NCBI GenBank assembly: GCA_027307295.1
Contig: DAHUXF010000108.1
Location: 1-8,307, forward strand
Direction of reading: 5' to 3'
Source: Acidobacteriaceae bacterium
GTDB taxonomy: Bacteria; Acidobacteriota; Terriglobia; Terriglobales; Acidobacteriaceae
Length of the DNA stretch: 8,307 nucleotides
Below, piece after piece: positions 1-5,870 of this stretch (positions within the stretch are counted from its first letter, which is position 1; each line of letters starts with the position of its first letter). The position numbers and the translations under genes were made by a program. The notes beneath the pieces are model-generated. The model saw nothing but the letters and a program-made list of their open reading frames with translations. It made no database searches and was not told where the DNA came from.

Positions 1-907
1 GGACCAGGCCAGGAAAGATCTGCCACACATGCGCCAGCCGGGGATAGACATGCAATCTGCTTTCAACTCCACTCTGGATAGCCTTTTCATGCAGGCGATT
101 TGCATCATCGAACAACATCTCTGTGCTGCTCACCTGAATCAGCAGCGGTGGAAATGAGTGAAGGTCGCCCAAAAGAGGCGAGGCTTCCGGAGTCTCCGCT
201 GATGCGCCGTTCAGGTACACGGCAGCAAACTCTGTACCATCTTCTGGCCGGAACATGGCGCATGAGTCCGTATTGCTGGCCGTATAAGTCCCCGTAAGGT
301 CCACCCAGGGAGAAAGACAGGCTGCGCAAGCGGGCAAAGGCTGCTGCTTTGATTTAAGACGCAACATGGTGGCAAGCAACAGGCCTCCACCGGCTGAGTC
401 ACCCGCCAGGGCGATGTTCCGTGGCTTGAGGCCCAGTTCCAAAAGCCACAGATACGCGCGCGTGGCATCATCCACGGCGGCAGGAAAAGGAGCTTCAGGC
501 GCCAGACGATAGTCTGGCACAAAGACCCGCCGGCGCAGCATCCGCGCCAATGCCGCAGTGATGGGGCGGTGCGTTTGCGGCGTACAACTCACATATCCGC
601 CGCCATGCAGGTAGAGCAGGACCTTGTCCGCAAACTGATAGTCGTCCGGGAGCGCCCATTCGCCGCGCACACCAGTGCCCTGCACCTCCTCATAGGTCAC
701 GCCCTTGGAAGCAAGCGCGGTCATCCAGTTTGGCCGTCCGAATACGCGGCGCGCGCGCCGCACCATTGCCTGTCGATCACCCCGAGGCCATCTCTTGACC
801 ACCAATCTAACAATCCTGGTGACGATGCGGCCCCGCAGGCTGGGGCCAGTCGGCCCGCCGGTGAGTTCAGGTGCTTTCGTTGATTGTTCTGCCCTGCCGT
901 TGCTCAT
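1..907 (-). CDS. Alpha/beta hydrolase, HSL (hormone-sensitive lipase) family esterase, partial at 3' end
   Basis: Carboxylesterase-type hydrolase expected to cleave short-chain acyl esters; the natural substrate is unknown. Direct translation gives 302 residues from an ATG at 907, and the reading frame leaves the left edge without a stop. Visible family signatures in order: oxyanion-hole HGGG at residues 101-104, the DYRLAPE block at about 132-138, nucleophile elbow GDSAGG at 169-174 (Ser171), an acidic cluster STEMLFDD at 261-268 that supplies the catalytic acid, and the catalytic His293 in LAHVW. No signal peptide is seen, but the first 60 residues are rich in Arg. The start is fixed by AAGGA about 6 bases upstream. 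It lies 11 bp after the stop of the DUF1028 gene, so the two are probably one transcript. Only about 10-20 C-terminal residues should be missing, judged from the position of the His. Family membership is secure; the substrate is not. Confidence 0.93.
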   Translation of the reverse strand, partial: MSNGRAEQSTKAPELTGGPTGPSLRGRIVTRIVRLVVKRWPRGDRQAMVRRARRVFGRPNWMTALASKGVTYEEVQGTGVRGEWALPDDYQFADKVLLYLHGGGYVSCTPQTHRPITAALARMLRRRVFVPDYRLAPEAPFPAAVDDATRAYLWLLELGLKPRNIALAGDSAGGGLLLATMLRLKSKQQPLPACAACLSPWVDLTGTYTASNTDSCAMFRPEDGTEFAAVYLNGASAETPEASPLLGDLHSFPPLLIQVSSTEMLFDDANRLHEKAIQSGVESRLHVYPRLAHVWQIFPGLV

Positions 908-918
908 GTTGTCCTTAT

Positions 919-1920
919 TTATTGCGGCACTCCGTCAGGAAACAATTTCTGCAGAAATTCTGTATCGGCAGACATGGCCTTAAATTCATCCGATTTAACT
1001 TCTTCCTTCCATCCCGCAGGAAAATGCGCAGGATCAAGCTCCCGTGCCTTGGCAAATTCCTGCAACGCCGCAGCCTTGTCCCCGGTGGCATATTGCAGGA
1101 AGCCCAGTTGCAGATGGAAATTAAATCCTTTAGGCGCGTATTCCACGGATCTCTGTGCGGCTGTTTTCGCTTTGACTAAATCGTGCGCGGCAAACGCCGT
1201 GTACATCTGATTGGCATAGTTATAAGCCAGATTCAGGCTCAGGAGACGGCGCAGTTCCGTGAAAGGATCGGGATTGTCGTCAACATTGATATAAACGTAA
1301 CGATCATTATTGATATTGCGTCCACCCTGCTTTCTCACAATGAGGATGGAAGCCGATTGACGTCCGCGAGAATCACCTCCCACGGCGTCCCCCGCCTTCA
1401 GCGCAGCAAAGAGTTTTTCCGCAAGCTCGCCGGACGTGGCGTCAAAGGCCTTCCCCATGGCTTCCGGCACCTGGGGTCCCACAAGAATGTTTCCCTGCGC
1501 TGACCACGTTTTACCCTGGCGGTCACCGGCCCACGTGGGCGCTTTCGGCCCCGTGTAAGCGGCGATGTTGCCCTTTGCGTCCACAATGGCCACCTGACGT
1601 CCATCTTTCCCTTCAAATTTGTCTTCAGCCAGAATTTTTTTCAGGACCTCAGGAGCAGTAAGCCCCTGGCGCAGCAGATCAAGCGCCTGCTGGCCGTAGC
1701 CGACATTAACGTTGGCCTGCGTCGCTACCGCTCCAACATCTGCCATGGCCCAGGGCACCACCGACCCAACAGAAAAATAACGCGAAGCCACGGCCACGCC
1801 CATCTCACCCGTTTGCGGATCAATGGCAACAATAGAGAAGGTGGAGACCGTAGGCATGGACCGCGGCACAGCAGAGCTTCCGGCCAGGACAAGCACTGCC
1901 ACGAGCAATAAAGTTTTCAT
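919..1920 (-). CDS. DUF1028 family (putative Ntn-hydrolase) secreted protein with C-terminal TPR-like region
   Basis: This 333-residue protein begins with a signal peptide (MKT, then a hydrophobic core to about residue 17, small residues SSA near the likely cleavage site), so it should be exported. Residues 27-225 match the DUF1028/COG3342 pattern as I know it: TFSIVA at 27-32, a TGEMGVAVAS block at 37-46, VPWA at 55-58, GAVATQ at 63-68, GYG at 74-76, a QGN at 142-144, and AGD-GGDSRGRQSA at 176-190. This family is placed in the Ntn-hydrolase superfamily, but its reaction is not known to me. Residues 228-300 are helical, Ala/Leu-rich and TPR-like (LQLGFLQYATGDKAAALQEF, then a following LDP). 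The start has a strong GGAGGG immediately upstream. If Thr27 were the N-terminal nucleophile, as in relatives that start MTFS, further trimming after signal cleavage would be needed; this is inference. It leads a probable two-gene operon with the esterase. Confidence 0.88.
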   Translation of the reverse strand: MKTLLLVAVLVLAGSSAVPRSMPTVSTFSIVAIDPQTGEMGVAVASRYFSVGSVVPWAMADVGAVATQANVNVGYGQQALDLLRQGLTAPEVLKKILAEDKFEGKDGRQVAIVDAKGNIAAYTGPKAPTWAGDRQGKTWSAQGNILVGPQVPEAMGKAFDATSGELAEKLFAALKAGDAVGGDSRGRQSASILIVRKQGGRNINNDRYVYINVDDNPDPFTELRRLLSLNLAYNYANQMYTAFAAHDLVKAKTAAQRSVEYAPKGFNFHLQLGFLQYATGDKAAALQEFAKARELDPAHFPAGWKEEVKSDEFKAMSADTEFLQKLFPDGVPQ

Positions 1921-2041
1921 CTTCCCTCCGGGTGAACCGCTTCAGGTAAATCTGGAACGCACAAGACTAACAAAAATCTGGAAAGCAAGATTCATAAAAA
2001 GCAAAGCGCCAGAAGAGAAGGGCCGAACATGGACAGCCCTT
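1921..2041 (-). promoter_or_regulatory. Leader region of DUF1028/esterase operon with weak hairpin and direct repeat
   Basis: The 121-bp gap upstream of the DUF1028 gene holds, directly after the DUF1634 stop, an inverted repeat AAGGGC / GCCCTT (2041-2036 and 2023-2018; 12-base loop, extendable by one GU and one GC pair). It has no clean T tract, so it is at best a weak terminator for the transport unit. It also holds two copies of AAATCTGGAA (1948-1957 and 1974-1983) in the same orientation, 26 bp apart. A strong GGAGGG ribosome site sits just before the ATG. I find no convincing -35/-10 pair. Confidence 0.35.
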
Positions 2042-2323
2042 TCAGGTCTGAATTCCCAGCACGTACGCCAATACCACGATTGCCAATACGCCCAATGAAA
2101 CCAAAGCATATTTAAGATCATGTTCGCGCAGGAACTGTACGCCCGCAACCGCGATCCTTATAACGGGTGTCGCCAACAGCACCATAAGACCGGCGGTAGA
2201 GAAGCTGAGGCCTTTGATGCGCTGCAAAAACAAGCCAAGGACAATCAGTCCAAATGCCGTATAGGCTCCGGCTTTTAAGGTGAGCGATAAAACCCGGTCA
2301 GCGGCATCGTCACGGCGGCTCAT
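2042..2323 (-). CDS. DUF1634 small membrane protein, partner of TauE/SafE permease
   Basis: A 93-residue protein with three predicted membrane helices at about 15-33, 40-64 and 70-90 and a short charged N-terminus (MSRRDDAADR). The ATPVIR segment at 51-56 followed by an FLREHD segment at 64-69 resembles DUF1634, a family that is commonly encoded directly after TauE/SafE permeases. Its biochemical role is unknown; an accessory subunit or regulator of the permease is an inference from that linkage. The ATG overlaps the TGA of the permease gene (ATGA at 2323-2320), which indicates translational coupling and fixes the start. It is the last gene of the three-gene unit. Confidence 0.85.
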   Translation of the reverse strand: MSRRDDAADRVLSLTLKAGAYTAFGLIVLGLFLQRIKGLSFSTAGLMVLLATPVIRIAVAGVQFLREHDLKYALVSLGVLAIVVLAYVLGIQT

Positions 2324-3108
2324 CGAAAGCCTCCGGTTAGCAGCTTGTAAATCATCTGCACAGAAAGCCAGCCGGTAACACCTACCAGCAGCATGAGGAT
2401 ATAGAAGGTGCGTACTTTGGGCGCAATGCGCGTGCCGGCAAGCGATCCGGCAAATACTCCGGCCACCAGCGGCGCGGCAATATTAACGCGCACGTCGCCG
2501 CGTCCCCAATAAATATAAGCGCTGGTAGCGGCCGTTACACCAATCATAAAATTGCTGGTGGCAGCGGCCACGCGCAGCGGGACCTTCATAAAAAGATACA
2601 TCACCGGAACTTTAATGGGACCACCGCCAATTCCCAGCAGTCCGGAAAATCCTCCGGCGACGAATGAGGCGAGCAATCCCAGCGGATATTTTTGCGGCGT
2701 GTAATCAGGAATAACTTCTTCCCTCTCTTCATGGCGCGAAGTCCACGCTTTCCGGACCATGGATCCCGAACTATAAAGAAGAAAGCAGGCAAACAGGATC
2801 GCCAACGTCCGGCGGTCGATTCGGCTGGCGACCAGAGCGGCCAGAAGTGCGCCTGTGGTGGTGGCCAGTTCCAGGGTCATGCCGAGACGAACGTCAGTGA
2901 CATGATGCTCCACATATTGCGACGATGTTGCAGTGGATGTGGCAATCACGCAGAGCAACGTCACGCCAATCGCCTGATGCATCGGCAATCCAAAATAGAT
3001 GGCCAGCAGAGGCGTTACAATAATGCCGCCACCAACGCCGGCCAGCGCGCCAAAAAGACCGGCACAAATGCCGATCAGCACCAATATCACCAGGGCCACA
3101 AGTGTCAT
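2320..3108 (-). CDS. TauE/SafE family sulfite/anion exporter permease
   Basis: Integral membrane permease of the TauE/SafE (formerly DUF81) family, whose members export sulfite, sulfoacetate or related small organic anions; the substrate here is undetermined. The protein is 262 residues, the usual family length, with about eight hydrophobic segments in two halves. Each half carries the signature GxGGGxxxxP: residues 24-33 (GVGGGIIVTP) and 159-168 (GIGGGPIKVP). A charged hydrophilic loop lies between the halves at about 120-140. The start is the ATG at 3108, not a further upstream in-frame ATG at 3441: the extra 111 residues would overlap the EamA gene, are hydrophilic and Cys/Gly-rich, and match nothing in the family. 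The chosen start forms an ATGA overlap with the EamA stop, with GAAGGA about 9 bases upstream. Its 3' end overlaps the DUF1634 start in the same way. Confidence 0.92.
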   Translation of the reverse strand: MTLVALVILVLIGICAGLFGALAGVGGGIIVTPLLAIYFGLPMHQAIGVTLLCVIATSTATSSQYVEHHVTDVRLGMTLELATTTGALLAALVASRIDRRTLAILFACFLLYSSGSMVRKAWTSRHEEREEVIPDYTPQKYPLGLLASFVAGGFSGLLGIGGGPIKVPVMYLFMKVPLRVAAATSNFMIGVTAATSAYIYWGRGDVRVNIAAPLVAGVFAGSLAGTRIAPKVRTFYILMLLVGVTGWLSVQMIYKLLTGGFR

Positions 3109-4049
3109 TGGGCCCGGTCCTTCAACAACAACATGCTGCTTCCATCGGGATCTTTTTCCGCCTCTGCCCGCAACACAGAACGCACAGAAGCCAGAACAAC
3201 GATTACCGCCACAATCATCAGCAACGGTACACGCTCGCCGGCCAGCAGCCCTTCCGTAAGCGCAATTAAAGGCACGATCAAGCTGATGGTTGAAAGCTGG
3301 TATGGCTGGAGCTTCTTTAACAGCCAATAATAAATAACAAAAGCTGCCGCCGATCCAAAGACCGTAAGGAAGGCCATTGCCACCAGAGCCTGCTTTGTCC
3401 ATAGGGCAGGCCGGTGCGCTTCCAGCGCCCATGTCCCCCAAAATAACGCAACCGAACCCAGCAGAAGTTGCAGACCGGTGGCCACCACGGAATCAACTTC
3501 CCGCAATCGCTGCTTGGCATATACCACGGACCATGCGCTCAGGGCCATGGAGCACAGCACAGCAATCCCACCCAATAGAGCGCGCGGGCTGTTGCTTGGG
3601 TCAGCATAGAAAAGTGTAAGCATGCCGCCGAATGCAACCACCATGGCATACACAGCGCGGCGCGGCACTTTGTGGTGCGTCATGACCGGGGTGAGCAACG
3701 CCACAGCTAATGGCATAGCCGAATACAACACCGCTGTCATTGACGACGTGACATGCTGCTCCGCCCAAAAGAGCAACCCATAGGGCAGCGCCATGATGGT
3801 AAAGCTGAGAACAAAAATTGTGTTCCATTGCGCCGGACCACTGGGCCAGCGCCGTTTTTGCAGGAAGGCAATCATCAACAGGGCTGCGCCGGCAAATAGA
3901 AAACGCAAAGCAGCGGCGCGCAAGGGCGGAACGTCATGCACCACAATGCGAATGGCCAGCCATGTGCTTCCCCAGATCAAACACAGGCAGATATAGCCCA
4001 GCAGTTGAGCGCGGCTGGACGATATATTCACCTGGGAATCTGAAGGCAT
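3105..4049 (-). CDS. EamA/DMT superfamily transporter (YedA-like exporter)
   Basis: Ten-helix drug/metabolite transporter of the inner membrane, 314 residues. Two EamA repeats are visible: the first at about 15-147 with the IWGSTWLAIR motif at 25-34, PPLRAAALRF at 41-50 and the late helix GGMLTLF at 141-147; the second at about 157-292 with SAWSVVYAKQ at 171-180, SAAAFVIYYWLLKKL at 233-247 and the PLIALTEGLLAGE segment at 260-272. Relatives export amino acids or other small metabolites; the substrate cannot be told from sequence. The C-terminal 20 residues are hydrophilic and family-atypical. No clear Shine-Dalgarno precedes the ATG at 4049, so the start is less certain, but the N-terminal length fits the family. 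The stop overlaps the start of the TauE/SafE gene (ATGA), and it heads a three-gene membrane unit. Confidence 0.9.
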   Translation of the reverse strand: MPSDSQVNISSSRAQLLGYICLCLIWGSTWLAIRIVVHDVPPLRAAALRFLFAGAALLMIAFLQKRRWPSGPAQWNTIFVLSFTIMALPYGLLFWAEQHVTSSMTAVLYSAMPLAVALLTPVMTHHKVPRRAVYAMVVAFGGMLTLFYADPSNSPRALLGGIAVLCSMALSAWSVVYAKQRLREVDSVVATGLQLLLGSVALFWGTWALEAHRPALWTKQALVAMAFLTVFGSAAAFVIYYWLLKKLQPYQLSTISLIVPLIALTEGLLAGERVPLLMIVAVIVVLASVRSVLRAEAEKDPDGSSMLLLKDRAQ

Positions 4050-4098
4050 GAATATGCCAGTGTATCTGATTCATGCAGGCGCACGATTGGCGATCAGG

Positions 4099-4135
4099 AA
4101 AAACAAAAAGGCACGGACATCCCCGCGCCTTTTTG
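4099..4135 (-). terminator. Rho-independent-type terminator after the coiled-coil gene
   Basis: A perfect 9-bp inverted repeat, CAAAAAGGC (4104-4112) and GCCTTTTTG (4127-4135), encloses a 14-base loop. On the minus strand the stem ends in TTTTTG followed by another five T (4103-4099), which gives a strong U tract. It lies 18 bp beyond the stop of the coiled-coil gene and before the EamA gene, so it separates the two transcripts. The A-rich 5' arm means some of the stem is weak AU pairing. The plus-strand reading also has a short T run, but no plus-strand gene ends here. Confidence 0.7.
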
Positions 4136-4153
4136 AAAAGCAGCTCCGCTGAA

Positions 4154-4987
4154 TTACTGTGAGGTGGCTGTGTGGCTCGGCATCTGCGATTGCGCAACAT
4201 TCTTGGGAGTGGAAAGATAGCCGGTGACCGTGTTCTTGTCCACGCTGTTGACGACTACTTCAAACAATGCGCGCTCGCGGCCGGAATAAAACTGCAAGGG
4301 CTCGTTGATGCTGCGGTCTTTCTTCTCTATTTTCTTGTCCTCGGCCAGCACGTACAACGTAAATTTGCTCTTCTTGGGATCGGTTTTCTTTAGCTGGAGA
4401 CTAATGATGGAGAGCCGCGTGGGATCTTTGTCTTTCCTCAACGTGAACTCAAAGTAGTCACGGTCGCCGCGATGTTTAAGCACTTCCAGTTCATCGTGCG
4501 TGGTGGCAATCCATTCGCTGTGCTTATTGAGGTCGCCAATCGCGTGCTCCAGCTTGGTCTTGGTGGTTGCAAGGTCGTTCTTTGTATCCGTAACGTCAGC
4601 GCTTACCTTGCCAACTTCGCCCTTGACTCCATTCACTTCTGAAGTCACCGCGCCAATCTGCTGCTTGGTGGATTCTTCATCGGCCTTCAGGCGGGACTCG
4701 GTTTCACGTTCTTTGGCCAGGATGTCGCTGGCCTTCTTGCTCAGTTCTTTATGGTTCATGCCGGCCCGGTCCGCCAGGACATTGAGGGAGGCCCGCAGCT
4801 GGCCATTGGAATCATTCATCTTCTTAACGATTTCTTCCTGGGCCGCAGTCTGTCGTTTTTCCATATCATTGAGGCGGTTTTGCGCCTGTACCATGAAAAA
4901 GACGGAACCGATGACATACACCAGCGCAACGCCCATGAGAATGTTACGTACAACCTGGTTCCCGCCGTCATTCTGCGGATCAGACAT
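4154..4987 (-). CDS. Membrane-anchored coiled-coil protein of unknown function
   Basis: I do not recognise a named family; it resembles uncharacterised acidobacterial proteins as I recall them. Of 277 residues, 1-14 are polar, 15-34 form one transmembrane helix (N-terminal anchor) and about 35-170 are highly charged heptad-type sequence rich in K, E, D, A and T without Pro, which reads as a long coiled coil. Residues 172-262 look like a compact beta-rich domain (DYFEFTLRKDKDP, LSIISLQLKKTDPKKSKFTL, EPLQFYSGRERALFEVVVN, TVTGYLSTPK). The tail after 262 is short and polar. The domain is probably periplasmic if the anchor is N-in, with Lys/Arg charges positioned on both flanks, so orientation is uncertain. 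The start is supported by TGGAGA about 8 bases upstream. It is a single-gene transcript between a promoter and a terminator, divergent from the sortase gene. A role in cell-envelope spacing or scaffolding is only a guess. Confidence 0.85.
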   Translation of the reverse strand: MSDPQNDGGNQVVRNILMGVALVYVIGSVFFMVQAQNRLNDMEKRQTAAQEEIVKKMNDSNGQLRASLNVLADRAGMNHKELSKKASDILAKERETESRLKADEESTKQQIGAVTSEVNGVKGEVGKVSADVTDTKNDLATTKTKLEHAIGDLNKHSEWIATTHDELEVLKHRGDRDYFEFTLRKDKDPTRLSIISLQLKKTDPKKSKFTLYVLAEDKKIEKKDRSINEPLQFYSGRERALFEVVVNSVDKNTVTGYLSTPKNVAQSQMPSHTATSQ

Positions 4988-5028
4988 TGAGTTATCTCCA
5001 TTAAAACGGTGTTAGACGAAGTCCAAAC

Positions 5029-5057
5029 ATTGTTGAGCAGAACTGGTGGACTGTCAA
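5029..5057 (-). promoter_or_regulatory. Sigma70-like promoter for the coiled-coil gene
   Basis: On the minus strand a perfect -35 box TTGACA (5057-5052) is followed after exactly 17 bp by AACAAT (5034-5029), which matches 4 of 6 bases of the -10 consensus. Transcription would begin near 5022, giving a leader of about 35 bases before the ATG at 4987. Spacing, orientation and distance all fit; the -10 is imperfect. Confidence 0.5.
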
Positions 5058-5098
5058 TTTACTCAAGGTCTATTGGCCTCTTGGTTACCAGTTAGCTC

Positions 5099-5117
5099 CG
5101 GTTCCTATCAGGAACCG
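5099..5117. promoter_or_regulatory. 19-bp palindrome in the divergent intergenic region, possible operator
   Basis: The sequence CGGTTCCT-ATC-AGGAACCG is a perfect inverted repeat with 8-bp arms and a 3-base centre. It lies 42 bp upstream of the sortase -35 side of the -35 box of the coiled-coil promoter and 46 bp upstream of the sortase start. The 3-base spacer is too short for a terminator hairpin and there is no T tract, so a dimeric repressor or activator site is the better reading. A weak -10-like TATCAG (5106-5111) overlaps it on the plus strand. No regulator gene is adjacent, so the binding protein is unknown. Confidence 0.4.
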
Positions 5118-5163
5118 CAATACGGCCTGCAAGTGCTCTGCTTTCTGCATCTAATGAAAGAGC

Positions 5164-5847
5164 ATGAAATCACTGTGGCAAACAAATAGCGAACAAATAG
5201 GTCGCCAGATAAACAGGCTGCGGGCTTATGGCGCCCGCAAAGGCATTTCCTCAGTGCTGCTGGTGGTTGGGAGCGTTCTTTTGCTGTATGTTGCGGGCCA
5301 ATACTGGGAGATGTATCAGAGCCAGAAGAGGCTGGAAGCGGAATGGGAACAGCAGTCGCGAACCCTGGCCGCAAAGGTAAGCAGCCAGCCTCCGATACGC
5401 GAAGACCAGATGCTAACCAGAATCGTTGTCCCCAAGATCAACATGGATGCCATTGTGGTGGAAGGCGTATCGCGCAGAGAACTTTCAGCCGCTCCCGGAC
5501 ACATGAAGCAGACCGCGATGCCCGGCGAGATTGGCAACGCAGTCATCACGGCGCATCGTGATACTTTCTTCCGCCATATTTATGAACTGAACCGGGGTGA
5601 CCAGATACAGGTGCGGCGTGGCGTCCGGACTTTCACTTTCGCCGTCACCGGAAAAAAAATAGTGATGCCAGAGGACATCAGCGTCATCAAGCCAACCAGT
5701 GACGCCCAACTGACCCTCATCACCTGTTATCCAACTTACTATATTGGGCCCGCGCCCAAGCGCCTGGTAGTGTTTTCCCGGTTGGTTGAAAGTGATCAGC
5801 CACAGTCCGGCAAACAGACGGCCCAGACGCACGTCAGCAAACAGTAA
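5164..5847 (+). CDS. Class D-like sortase, N-terminally anchored
   Basis: Cysteine transpeptidase that would cleave a C-terminal sorting motif in exported proteins and join them to an amine acceptor. The 227-residue protein has a basic N-terminus, one transmembrane helix at about 28-46, a short linker helix, and the sortase beta-barrel from about 82 to 208. The catalytic triad is visible: His131 in TAHRDTFF, Cys188 in TLITCYP, and Arg200 in PAPKRLVVF. The TCYP-x-Y-x-G-x-APKR pattern around the Cys and Arg is that of class D sortases. A hydrophilic tail follows 208. The ATG at 5164 has only a short AAAGAG just upstream. The gene is followed after 23 bp by thiO on the same strand. No LPXTG-like substrate is encoded in the window, so the target is unknown. 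Confidence 0.92.
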   Translation: MKSLWQTNSEQIGRQINRLRAYGARKGISSVLLVVGSVLLLYVAGQYWEMYQSQKRLEAEWEQQSRTLAAKVSSQPPIREDQMLTRIVVPKINMDAIVVEGVSRRELSAAPGHMKQTAMPGEIGNAVITAHRDTFFRHIYELNRGDQIQVRRGVRTFTFAVTGKKIVMPEDISVIKPTSDAQLTLITCYPTYYIGPAPKRLVVFSRLVESDQPQSGKQTAQTHVSKQ

Positions 5848-5870
5848 CGCCCACCTTTTACAATACAGAT

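Noticed and set aside
100..883. Several short open frames on both strands at the left edge
   Set aside because: They are all shadows of the esterase gene, whose real frame has no stop within the window because the gene is truncated by the edge.
2692..3330. 212-residue open frame on the plus strand
   Set aside because: It is antisense to the TauE/SafE and EamA genes, is rich in Gln/Arg/Ala low-complexity sequence, matches no family I know, and its frame is open because of the codon use of the genes opposite.
4050..4098. Possible promoter for the EamA unit
   Set aside because: The 50 bp between the terminator and the ATG must hold a promoter unless read-through occurs, but I could not find a credible -35/-10 pair.
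4099..4135. Attachment site or mobile-element end
   Set aside because: The inverted repeat is a typical terminator and no integrase, transposase or matching second copy is present.
4500..5015. 171-residue open frame on the plus strand
   Set aside because: It is antisense to the coiled-coil gene; its Ser/Arg/Leu composition mirrors the Lys/Glu/Ala codons opposite, and the minus-strand frame has the ribosome site, promoter and terminator.
5154..5189. 11-codon upstream open frame overlapping the sortase start
   Set aside because: It has no Shine-Dalgarno and no recognisable leader-peptide content; the overlap is probably chance.
5485..5832. 115-residue open frame on the minus strand
   Set aside because: It is antisense to the catalytic half of the sortase, whose His, Cys and Arg residues are all intact in the plus-strand frame.
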